In this document: piece by piece, positions 1-7,487 of the stretch | Layout of the letters: each line of letters begins with the position of its first letter | Numbering within the stretch: the first letter of the stretch is position 1 | Assembly (NCBI GenBank): GCA_964617955.1 | Contig: CAZTXB010000013.1 | Span: 23,280 to 87,279, forward strand | From: JABWCE01 sp964617955 | GTDB taxonomy: Bacteria; Bacteroidota; Bacteroidia; NS11-12g; UBA9320 | Reading direction: 5' to 3' | DNA length: 64,000 bases | The notes under the pieces: model-generated | Seen by the model: only the letters and a program-made list of their open reading frames with translations | Database searches by the model: none | Told to the model about the DNA's origin: nothing | Program-made: the position numbers and the translations under genes

Positions 1-96
1 TATATAAATGAGTATGCACCGGCTCTTAAGGAAAAAACATTGAAAAAGTATGGAGAACAGGTTCTTGCGTTTCGAACCATTTTGGACTTATTGTGA
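1..96 (+). CDS. C-terminal end of an unidentified protein (partial)
   Basis: An open frame runs from the window edge to a TGA at 94-96 and gives 31 residues rich in Lys, Leu and Glu, including KEKTLKKYGEQ. I do not recognise the family from so short a tail. The MITE-like element begins about 10 bases after the stop, so the gene itself does not appear interrupted. It could also be a chance open frame, since no start is visible. Confidence 0.4.
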   Translation, partial: YINEYAPALKEKTLKKYGEQVLAFRTILDLL

Positions 97-105
97 TACT
101 TTAGC

Positions 106-353
106 TAAGTAGGGCCTGCTGAAAAACACTTAAAGGCTTGATGTGATGAGGTTCATTAAAAACTTTATTGCTTTTAATGCACGTTAAATTTAGTGAACCA
201 TGAAAATATCGTGCATCGAATGGCTTCAGAAAGACGTTAGTTCATTGCACGTCCCTTACTTCGTCGGCTTCGGCTCGAGGTACGGCAAAGTACATCTTCG
301 CCTTGCCTCCTTGTAATGAACGCACACTGAACTTTTTCAGCAGGCCCTAAGTA
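106..353. mobile_element. MITE-like element with 15-bp terminal inverted repeats and 6-bp target duplication
   Basis: Perfect 15-bp inverted repeats, GGGCCTGCTGAAAAA at 112-126 and its complement at 333-347, bound a 236-bp segment. The hexamer TAAGTA flanks both ends (106-111 and 348-353), as expected for a target-site duplication. The interior has no transposase and no convincing open frame, and is more GC-rich near the right end than its surroundings. Terminal GCTGAAAAA-type ends occur on several insertion-sequence families, but I cannot assign one. Inference: a non-autonomous element moved by a transposase encoded elsewhere. It lies between the partial gene and the glycosyltransferase and breaks neither. 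Confidence 0.65.
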
Positions 354-374
354 TATAAAAAAGATTGTAATTGT

Positions 375-1394
375 TTACTTTATAACAATTTGTGAAAACT
401 TATTGAGTCCTTTGACAAAAAAGTCAAAAACCATGCTGCCTCGATACATGCCAACCGGATACCGCTCTCTGCTTAAGGATTTCTTTCTTTTATTTAACCA
501 ATAGTTCAAACTTTTATAAAAAGTATAGTGTGCTTTCAGAATGGCCCCTATCTCCCTGAACTTGAATTCAGTTAGAAACTTTAATCCGGCCAAGCCATCG
601 AGCAGCAATCTGATGAGCATTACCTGAACCAATTCATCGTCATGAAGATTTTTGCATAATAAATATAGTCCGTTTCTAAAATTGAGGTAGGTTTTGCGGG
701 GATTTCCAACCGGCAATGTTCCTCCACCGATATGGTATACTTCACTTTGAGGACAAACCATGTTTTTATATCCTGAATTTTTAAGTCGCCAGCATAAATC
801 AATTTCCTCCATATGCGCAAAGAAGTCTTCATCTAGCCCCTCCATTTCTCTCCAAAATTTAGCGTTAATAAAAAAACAAGCACCGGTAGCCCAGAAAATT
901 TCACATACATCATCGTATTGCCCTTGATCTTCTTCCAGCTTATTAAACCAGCGGCCCCGGCAAAAAGGGTAACCATATTTATCGATATAGCCTCCTGAAC
1001 CGCCAGCATATTCAAATCGAGTTTTATTTGAGAAATCCAGTATTTTAGGCTGGATGGCTCCAATTTTCGGATCGGATTCAGCAAGCTGAACTAAAGGATT
1101 TAACCAGTTTTTTGATACTTCAACATCCGAATTCAGGAGGACAAAGTAATCGGCGTCGATTTGCGACAACGCCCGGTTATATCCCCCTGCGAATCCAAAA
1201 TTTTGATTAAGAGCGATAAGCTTTACCTCAGGAAAGGCAGTTTTTAAAAAATTTACAGAATCGTCTTTTGAACCGTTGTCCACCACTACTAATTCCATAT
1301 TGTCGTAGTCGGTAGCCAATAGTGTAGGTAGAAATCTCGCCAAAAACGGCTGAGTGTTAAAATTTAAGACGACTACTGCTACTTTTGGATTCAT
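375..1394 (-). CDS. Family 2 glycosyltransferase
   Basis: This 339-residue protein begins MNPKVAVVVLNFNT, a typical GT-A fold opening. It has the acidic motifs VVVDNGSKDD (about residue 50) and LLNSDVEV (about 90), and a later EEIDLCWRLK segment typical of rhamnosyltransferase-like GT2 enzymes (WcaE/RfbF type). It should transfer a sugar from a nucleotide donor to a cell-surface polysaccharide or lipid-linked acceptor at the cytoplasmic face; the sugar is unknown. The open frame extends 26 codons further upstream into tRNA-Phe, so I place the start at the ATG at 1394, 49 bases after the tRNA. No other polysaccharide gene is adjacent. Confidence 0.85.
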   Translation of the reverse strand: MNPKVAVVVLNFNTQPFLARFLPTLLATDYDNMELVVVDNGSKDDSVNFLKTAFPEVKLIALNQNFGFAGGYNRALSQIDADYFVLLNSDVEVSKNWLNPLVQLAESDPKIGAIQPKILDFSNKTRFEYAGGSGGYIDKYGYPFCRGRWFNKLEEDQGQYDDVCEIFWATGACFFINAKFWREMEGLDEDFFAHMEEIDLCWRLKNSGYKNMVCPQSEVYHIGGGTLPVGNPRKTYLNFRNGLYLLCKNLHDDELVQVMLIRLLLDGLAGLKFLTEFKFREIGAILKAHYTFYKSLNYWLNKRKKSLSRERYPVGMYRGSMVFDFFVKGLNKFSQIVIK

Positions 1395-1442
1395 GTAAAG
1401 ATAAAAAAAATCCCGCCAATGAATGACGGGATATTGACCTTG

Positions 1443-1515
1443 TGGTGTGGGGCGGGATCGAACCGCCGACACAAGGATTTTCAGTCCTTTGCTCTACCGA
1501 CTGAGCTACCGCACC
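1443..1515 (-). tRNA. tRNA-Phe (anticodon GAA)
   Basis: A 73-nt cloverleaf is readable on the minus strand: acceptor GGTGCGG, D stem GCTC/GAGC, anticodon stem AAGGA/TCCTT with loop CTGAAAA (anticodon GAA), a five-base variable loop, T stem GGCGG/CCGCC with loop TTCGATC, and acceptor 3' strand CCACACC plus discriminator A. CCA is not encoded (CAA follows). Acceptor position 5:68 is a C-A mismatch. All other stems pair fully. Confidence 0.95.
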
Positions 1516-1561
1516 ATTAAAGGGCTGCAAATATAAAATTATTGTTTTTAAATTCAAACCT

Positions 1562-3376
1562 TTAATTGCAATAGTCTTTTAATATTGATTCCATACCGGG
1601 CTCTCCTAATTCAGCAGCTTTCTTGAAGTCTTCACAGGCCCCGGCTGTGTTATTTAGGTTTTTTAATCGAACAATTCCTCTGTTTTTAAATGCTTCTGAA
1701 TATTGGCCGTTGGATGCAATGGCTTTGGAAAACCACAGTTCTGCTTCGGCGGCTCTGTTGAGGTTTAAGAAACATGCGGCTTTTAGGTTTAGGGCATTGG
1801 CATAATTTGGACTAGACTTTAAGGCCATATCGACATAACGCATAGCAAGGTCATAATTTTTGATACTCAAGTGTATGATTCCTATTTCGGTATAGGGAAG
1901 AGGGGTTTGGGTATTGTTTTGTCCGGCTTTTTCTAAATAATAAATTGCTTGGGTTAAGTCATTGCTTGTTTTATAAATAAGTCCCAGTCCATAGGCGGCA
2001 ATCCAATCGGTGGAATCCAACTTCAAGGCTTGTTCGTAATCAGCCATTGCGCCAGTGGCGTCCAGCCTCTGCTTTTTGTAGTTACCCCTTACCCCGTATG
2101 CACGCGCAATATAATCAGTAGGGGGGTTTACGCCTATAATGCGATTAGCAAGTTCTAAATTGTTTTTCCAAATTTTTGTTTGTTTAAAGGACAAAACCAC
2201 CAACAAGGTAGCTATTGCAAATGGCAGCACCTTAAGCGCCTTCTGTTTTAGGGAATCAAGTTGTGTGGTTTTTACAAATCCAATAAATAAACAGGAGCAG
2301 ATATAGTAAATACCTATGTTTGGCAGGTAAGCATAACGGTCGGCCACAATTACCAATCGGGAGGGGATGACTTGCAGGGTTACACTTAGTATACTGATAA
2401 ATATTCCCATTCCAAGTAAGATTATGGGTTGTTTTTTTCTAAATCTAAACACTGCTATGCCAACTATGAGTAATAAAGCCAGAGAGACATAGCAATACCA
2501 AGGCAGTATCCCATCTACCTTTGGAGGATATACCACTATAGGAGATAAATCGAAAGGTAAAATGGTTTTAGATAGGTACCAAATGATTTCGTATGAAAAC
2601 AAGAACAGCATGTCGATGGCATCATAGTTAGAGGCACCATAAGAGATGTTTTTGGCAGTTTCTGTATTTTGTAGAGTGACGATTCCAAACAAGAGGGATA
2701 ATAAAAAATAAGGTGTTTTCTGCAGCAATAATCTCCAGCCGAGTTTTTCCTTAAAATAATAAAGATCGAAGACCAGGAGTGTCAAAGGAAAGGTAACGGC
2801 ATTTGCTTTAGAAAGCAGTGAAAATATGAAACTCAGTAGACAGTAAATCACGTATTTAAGCTTTTTTTCCTCTTTATACTTCAAGTAAGCTATAAGGCCA
2901 AGAAGATAGAAAGCCACATACATTCCGCTACTCCGGCACGATAGCCACATTACGGCCTCGACTGCAAGAGGATGCAGGGCAAAAAGGAAGGTGACGCTGT
3001 TTACAATGAAGTTATTCTTATTCAATTTACCCATTAAGGTATAAACCAAACCAATGTTTAAAATATGCAACAATAAATTGATAAAATGATGAGGAAAAGG
3101 TTGCAAACCAAAGAAATGGTGGGTAAGGGAAAAGCTCAAAACCGGCAAAGGCTGATACATCAGTACATAGTAATTGGAAAAGAACATTTTTACACTTTGC
3201 CAGCTCAGTAGAGTAACCTCAGGATACAACTCAAAATATTCATTGTCGTCAAAATTTAGCAAATCGGATGACATTGCTCCCCAATAAACCAAGAGACACA
3301 ACAGGACTAGCGACGGTAAGAAATAGCTTTGATATGAATTCGAAGCTATTTCTTTAGATGAGTTTTTCTTATTCAT
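1562..3376 (-). CDS. TMTC-like polytopic membrane protein with C-terminal TPR repeats
   Basis: A 604-residue protein. The first roughly 400 residues form about ten hydrophobic segments. They include FALHPLAVEAVMWLSCRSS, the loop typical of bacterial and eukaryotic TMTC/PMT-like (GT-C fold) proteins. The last roughly 190 residues are TPR repeats (for example AYGVRGNYKKQRLDATGAMADYEQALKLD, in two parts) likely exposed outside the cytoplasmic membrane. Families of this architecture transfer sugars from dolichol- or undecaprenyl-phosphate to proteins; whether this one does so is inferred. It starts with ATG at 3376, divergent from the thioredoxin-like gene, and ends 46 bases before tRNA-Phe. Confidence 0.7.
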   Translation of the reverse strand: MNKKNSSKEIASNSYQSYFLPSLVLLCLLVYWGAMSSDLLNFDDNEYFELYPEVTLLSWQSVKMFFSNYYVLMYQPLPVLSFSLTHHFFGLQPFPHHFINLLLHILNIGLVYTLMGKLNKNNFIVNSVTFLFALHPLAVEAVMWLSCRSSGMYVAFYLLGLIAYLKYKEEKKLKYVIYCLLSFIFSLLSKANAVTFPLTLLVFDLYYFKEKLGWRLLLQKTPYFLLSLLFGIVTLQNTETAKNISYGASNYDAIDMLFLFSYEIIWYLSKTILPFDLSPIVVYPPKVDGILPWYCYVSLALLLIVGIAVFRFRKKQPIILLGMGIFISILSVTLQVIPSRLVIVADRYAYLPNIGIYYICSCLFIGFVKTTQLDSLKQKALKVLPFAIATLLVVLSFKQTKIWKNNLELANRIIGVNPPTDYIARAYGVRGNYKKQRLDATGAMADYEQALKLDSTDWIAAYGLGLIYKTSNDLTQAIYYLEKAGQNNTQTPLPYTEIGIIHLSIKNYDLAMRYVDMALKSSPNYANALNLKAACFLNLNRAAEAELWFSKAIASNGQYSEAFKNRGIVRLKNLNNTAGACEDFKKAAELGEPGMESILKDYCN

Positions 3377-3427
3377 ATTAAACAGCCAACAAATATTACT
3401 TTTACAAAGTCAAATTCAAAACAATTC

Positions 3428-3922
3428 ATGAAAGTGTTAGGTGCTTTGGGGCTAGTTCTGTTTTTAACCTCTTATGGATGTTCAGTTTTTCATAAAACGA
3501 AGTTGAATCCCATCGATGTTGGTGAAATTAACTTAAAACAATTATCTCATTATAAATGGTATAGTAAAGGTTACAGAAAGTATCACGTAAATAAAAAGAC
3601 ACTGGCTGATTTACAGATTAAAGAGCCGGTAAGGGTACTTGTTTTTGGCGGAAATTGGTGTAGCGACACCAAAATACAGTTACCCCGGTTTATGAAAGTC
3701 TTAAAGTACCTTAAAATTCCGGACCAAAGCGTTCGCATTGTGTTTTTAAATGAAGAAAAGAAGTGCGAGGAATGTCTGACCTATTCGGTAGAAGCCTACA
3801 ATATTCTAAAAGTGCCTACTTTTATTTTTCTTACACCTGAGAACCTTGAAAAAGGACGGATTGTTGAAACCCCCACGGAAAGTTTAGAAGAGGATATTCG
3901 GAATATTATCAATCTGCAATAA
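3428..3922 (+). CDS. Thioredoxin-like lipoprotein with displaced CxxC
   Basis: A 164-residue lipoprotein: a short hydrophobic signal ends in the lipobox TSYGC (Cys18). The body is a thioredoxin fold with the active-site region FGGNWCSDTK (Cys78) and the cis-proline segment VPTFIF (Pro130). The normal second active-site cysteine is replaced (WCSD instead of WCxxC). Instead a CEEC motif lies at residues 113-116, on the segment after the next strand. It probably acts in the periplasm or at the outer membrane as a redox or disulfide-handling protein. The 3' end overlaps the convergent homocysteine-methyltransferase gene by 14 bases. Confidence 0.8.
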   Translation: MKVLGALGLVLFLTSYGCSVFHKTKLNPIDVGEINLKQLSHYKWYSKGYRKYHVNKKTLADLQIKEPVRVLVFGGNWCSDTKIQLPRFMKVLKYLKIPDQSVRIVFLNEEKKCEECLTYSVEAYNILKVPTFIFLTPENLEKGRIVETPTESLEEDIRNIINLQ

Positions 3923-4922
3923 CCGGCAAGCTTCTGGTTTCGCAAGCTGAAACACTTTTAACAATTGCCCTAATATGATCTGGAGTGGTTCCACAGCATC
4001 CACCCACTATATTTAGAAAACCGCTTCTAGCAAAGTCCTCAATAACAGAGGCCATGTTTTGGGGACTTTCGTCGTACTCTCCAAATTCATTTGGTAGACC
4101 GGCATTGGGATAACAACTTACATAGCATTCCGCCACATTCGAAATTTCTTCAATAAAAGGCCTCATTTGCGCTGCCCCTAAGGCACAATTCAGACCTACA
4201 CTAAATATATTGGCGTGACTTATAGAGATGTAAAAAGCCTCAGGTGTTTGACCACTTAAGGTTCTTCCACTCGCATCGGTGATGGTTCCACTCACCATCA
4301 CAGGCATATTCAAATTACGCTCCTCTAAAATGGTATTGACGGCAAATAGGGCTGCTTTGGAGTTTAAAGTATCAAAAACAGTCTCAATTAAAATGATATC
4401 TACTCCGCCATCGATTAACGCATTGGCCTGTTCGCCATAAGCCTTTACCAGGTCGGTAAAATTTACAGAACGAAAACCAGGATTGTTGACGTCAGGGGAG
4501 AGGGATGCTGACTTATTCGTAGGCCCAATGGCTCCTGCCACAAATCGAGGTTTGTTAGGATTGAGGGCCGTATATTCATCAGCTGCTTTTCTCGCAATTT
4601 TTGCCGCCTCCGTGTTAATTTCTGACACTAAATTTTCCATGGCATAATCGGCCATACTATAGCTGTTGGCATTAAAGGTATTTGTTTCAATAATATCGGC
4701 TCCGGCCTCCATAAATTCTTTATGGATGTTTTCAATTATTTTCGGTTGGGTAAGCACGAGTAAATCATTGTTTCCTTTTACCGATTGCCCATAATCTTTA
4801 AACCGAGACCCTCTGTAATCTTCTTCGCTCAATTTATGCTGTTGAATCATGGTACCCATGGCACCATCAATTATCATGATCCGACGATTCAAAATTTCCC
4901 TAAGTTGATCTTTAACAGTCAT
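3909..4922 (-). CDS. Methionine synthase, homocysteine-binding half (split MetH)
   Basis: This 337-residue protein matches only the N-terminal homocysteine S-methyltransferase module of MetH. It has an IIDGAMGTMIQ opening and a zinc site made of Cys246 (GLNCALGA) and Cys309-Cys310 (GGCCGTT). The pterin, cobalamin and activation modules are absent here but encoded at 46199-48880, so the two polypeptides should assemble into one cobalamin-dependent methionine synthase. The ATG at 4922 is chosen over an in-frame GTG at 4925 because a TATCTTTG -7 box ends 4 bases upstream of it. It is divergent from the L-2-hydroxyglutarate oxidase gene. Bacteroidota genomes often carry such split MetH pairs. Confidence 0.9.
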   Translation of the reverse strand: MTVKDQLREILNRRIMIIDGAMGTMIQQHKLSEEDYRGSRFKDYGQSVKGNNDLLVLTQPKIIENIHKEFMEAGADIIETNTFNANSYSMADYAMENLVSEINTEAAKIARKAADEYTALNPNKPRFVAGAIGPTNKSASLSPDVNNPGFRSVNFTDLVKAYGEQANALIDGGVDIILIETVFDTLNSKAALFAVNTILEERNLNMPVMVSGTITDASGRTLSGQTPEAFYISISHANIFSVGLNCALGAAQMRPFIEEISNVAECYVSCYPNAGLPNEFGEYDESPQNMASVIEDFARSGFLNIVGGCCGTTPDHIRAIVKSVSACETRSLPVIAD

Positions 4923-4926
4923 CACG

Positions 4927-4934
4927 CAAAGATA
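4927..4934 (-). promoter_or_regulatory. -7 promoter box (TATCTTTG) of the split metH gene
   Basis: Exact match to the Bacteroidota -7 consensus TAnnTTTG, with its last base 4 nt before the ATG at 4922. Transcription would start at or next to the start codon, so the mRNA is probably leaderless. No clear -33 TTTG at ideal spacing (TTTG at 4949-4952 is only 14 nt away). Confidence 0.6.
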
Positions 4935-5039
4935 AGGAAGTCATAAATCAAATACCATTTTTAAATAAACACACGAATTGTGCTGACGCGTTAAGCTGGA
5001 AATTTTTTTCATTTCAACTGAATAAAAAGGCGAAAACGG

Positions 5040-5047
5040 TATCTTTG
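5040..5047 (+). promoter_or_regulatory. -7 promoter box (TATCTTTG) of the L-2-hydroxyglutarate oxidase gene
   Basis: Exact TAnnTTTG match ending 4 nt before the ATG at 5052, the mirror of the box for the divergent gene on the other side of this 129-bp region. It predicts a leaderless transcript and supports the chosen start. Confidence 0.6.
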
Positions 5048-5051
5048 TCGA

Positions 5052-6257
5052 ATGTCAAAAATTTACGATGTGGCCATCGTTGGCGGCGGTATAGTTGGAT
5101 TGGCCACGGCATATCAACTCCTCATTGCGGAACCGGAATTGAAAGTGGCTATTCTTGAAAAAGAAGGTCAGCTTGCTTCCCATCAAACTGGCCATAACAG
5201 TGGCGTCATTCACAGCGGACTTTATTACAAGCCTGGAAGTTTAAAAGCTATAAATTGTATTCAAGGTTACAAAATGTTGTTAGAATTTTGTGATCACAAC
5301 GCCATTCCCTATGAATTGTGTGGGAAAATTGTTGTAGCTACTTCACCAGAAGAGCTGCCCCAATTGGATATTTTATATAGAAGAGGTTTAGAAAACGGAT
5401 TAGAAGGCATTCAATATTTAACTCAAGAGGAAATAAAAGAAAGAGAACCTAATTGCTTAGGATTAAAAGGTTTATATGTTCCGCAAACCGGCATAATTTC
5501 ATACAAAAAAGTCTGTGAGGTGCTTTATTCGAAAATTAAGGAGAAAGGAGCCGATGTTTTTTTTAATTTTAGAGTGAATGAAATAACTCCTGGTGATACT
5601 ACCAGTGCTGTAAAGTCAGGTGATAAAGGCATAGAAACTAAACTAGTGGTGAATTGTGCAGGCCTTCAGAGCGACCAGGTTGCCGAAATCAATGAAAAAA
5701 GGTTAGATACCAGAATCATTCCTTTCAGAGGGGAGTATTATATGCTTAGGCCGGAAAAGCAAGATATGATTCGAAACCTAATTTACCCTGTTCCCGACCC
5801 TAACTTTCCTTTCTTAGGTGTACACTTCACCCGAATGATTGAAGGAGGGGTTGAGGCTGGACCAAATGCAGTCTTCGCCTTTAAAAGAGAAGGGTACAAA
5901 AAAACTGACTTTAATTTTGGTGATTTATGGAACAGCTTGAGCTGGCCGGGATTTAGGAAAGTAGCTCTCAAATATTGGAAAACAGGACTAGGTGAATATT
6001 ACCGCTCCTATTCGAAAAGTGCCTTCACCAAAGCACTTCAAAAATTAGTTCCGGGCATTCAACAAAACGATTTAATTCCAGCAGGATCGGGAGTGAGAGC
6101 GCAGGCTTGTGACAAAACAGGTGGCTTGTTAGACGATTTTAAAATCATTGAAAAGCCGGGCATTATTCATGTGTTAAATGCGCCTTCCCCTGCTGCCACC
6201 TCATCTCTGAGTATAGGGAAAACCATTGCTGACCTTGCGTTTGAAAGGCTAAAATAG
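5052..6257 (+). CDS. lhgO: L-2-hydroxyglutarate oxidase
   Basis: A 401-residue FAD-dependent oxidoreductase of the DAO fold. It has an N-terminal dinucleotide-binding motif (GGGIVGLATAYQ), the substrate-region motif HQTGHNSGVIHSGLYY (about residues 44-59) and C-terminal GSGVRAQACD, all characteristic of LhgO. It oxidises L-2-hydroxyglutarate, a side product of TCA-cycle enzymes and of lysine breakdown, to 2-oxoglutarate, passing electrons to the membrane quinone pool in the E. coli enzyme. Length equals that of the family. It is monocistronic with its own -7 box and is followed by 100 bases without a clear terminator. Confidence 0.92.
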   Translation: MSKIYDVAIVGGGIVGLATAYQLLIAEPELKVAILEKEGQLASHQTGHNSGVIHSGLYYKPGSLKAINCIQGYKMLLEFCDHNAIPYELCGKIVVATSPEELPQLDILYRRGLENGLEGIQYLTQEEIKEREPNCLGLKGLYVPQTGIISYKKVCEVLYSKIKEKGADVFFNFRVNEITPGDTTSAVKSGDKGIETKLVVNCAGLQSDQVAEINEKRLDTRIIPFRGEYYMLRPEKQDMIRNLIYPVPDPNFPFLGVHFTRMIEGGVEAGPNAVFAFKREGYKKTDFNFGDLWNSLSWPGFRKVALKYWKTGLGEYYRSYSKSAFTKALQKLVPGIQQNDLIPAGSGVRAQACDKTGGLLDDFKIIEKPGIIHVLNAPSPAATSSLSIGKTIADLAFERLK

Positions 6258-6364
6258 AGGATTTCGGCTTTTTTCCTAGGTCATAATGAGATCTATATTA
6301 CCTTTGGTGTATCAAGTCATTAGAAGTTGGAGAGAATCATTCAAAGGATTTGGCTTGCCAAAAC

Positions 6365-7465
6365 ATGAACGCCAATAAAGAACAAGCTTCGGATAGAAAA
6401 TATTTTCATTCCTTTGATGCGTTTAGATTCTTCGCTTTTTTTCTGGTATTTATTCATCACCTTCCATTTCCTGACACTTCCCTATTCTATTTCTTTTCAA
6501 AGAGTGGGGGCATAGGCGTCTCCTTTTTCTTCGTACTCAGTGGTTTTTTAATCACTTACATTTTGATTCAAGAAAAGAAGAAGTATGGGAAAATACCGTT
6601 GCGAAATTTCTTTTTAAGGAGAATACTCAGGATTTGGCCCCTGTTTTATGCCATGTTACTCTTTGCGTTTCTAACGCCATTGATTCTCGATTATTTAAGG
6701 CTTTCCCATTCTGACGAAGGTTATACGCCCAATTGGCTGGTATCGTCTCTCTTTCTTGAAAATTATAAAATGATGTTGACCGACAATTTTCCAAATGTGT
6801 CGCCTTTGCGCGTGATGTGGTCGCTTTGCATAGAAGAACATTTTTATATTATTTGGGGCCTGATCCTTTATTTTTTGCCCATAAAAAACGTTCCGAAGCT
6901 CATCATATCAAGCATCCTTTTTGCCGCTATCGTCAGATGGGTTTATGGTGTTTATGGCTTAAATACCATCGATGTTTTTTCAAACATTGATTACTTCGCC
7001 TTTGGGGCAATACCAGCTTACATAATTCATGAACAGGAGGACTTGTTACATAGATTGGCGTATTTGCCAGCAGCTGTTAAATATTTCTTTCTCTTCTTCA
7101 CCTTAGCCTCCGTTTTTTCCATTCCACACGTTAGCTATGTATTAAATAATCTGTTAAATCCTCTCTTGCTGGGTTCCTTGTTTTCATCGTGCTTGCTTTT
7201 TACACTTACCCATACAAATGGAATATACATTGCCGATCACAACATCATGAGCCGATTAGGAATCTATACTTATGGCTTGTATCTTTATCATACCATAGTA
7301 ATAAACCTTGTCTTACAAATGACGAAGAATTTCAAATGGGAAAACCATCTCATCTTCGTGGGGTCGCTTTCCCTGATTATTACCATTGCAATCAGTTTTC
7401 TGTCCTATCACTTCTTTGAAAAAAAGTTTATCGGGCTAAAAAAATATTTTTATAAAACAACGTGA
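6365..7465 (+). CDS. Acyltransferase 3 family membrane protein (OafA/YrhL-like)
   Basis: A 366-residue integral membrane protein with about ten hydrophobic segments. It has the family signatures FFAFFLVFIHHL (catalytic-type histidine, residue about 30), GVSFFFVLSGFLITYIL and RRILRIWPLFY, followed by WSLCIEEHFYI. Members transfer acetyl or other acyl groups to surface polysaccharides, LPS or peptidoglycan; the acceptor here is unknown. I start at the ATG at 6365. A TTG five codons upstream at 6350, preceded by AAAGGA, is an alternative. No glycan gene is adjacent, so the acceptor cannot be inferred from context. Confidence 0.85.
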   Translation: MNANKEQASDRKYFHSFDAFRFFAFFLVFIHHLPFPDTSLFYFFSKSGGIGVSFFFVLSGFLITYILIQEKKKYGKIPLRNFFLRRILRIWPLFYAMLLFAFLTPLILDYLRLSHSDEGYTPNWLVSSLFLENYKMMLTDNFPNVSPLRVMWSLCIEEHFYIIWGLILYFLPIKNVPKLIISSILFAAIVRWVYGVYGLNTIDVFSNIDYFAFGAIPAYIIHEQEDLLHRLAYLPAAVKYFFLFFTLASVFSIPHVSYVLNNLLNPLLLGSLFSSCLLFTLTHTNGIYIADHNIMSRLGIYTYGLYLYHTIVINLVLQMTKNFKWENHLIFVGSLSLIITIAISFLSYHFFEKKFIGLKKYFYKTT

Positions 7466-7487
7466 AATCATTGCGAGCAAATCTCCC

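Noticed and set aside
1395..1557. Open frames running through tRNA-Phe, including the long form of the glycosyltransferase
   Set aside because: The tRNA occupies this interval and the family start fits the ATG at 1394.
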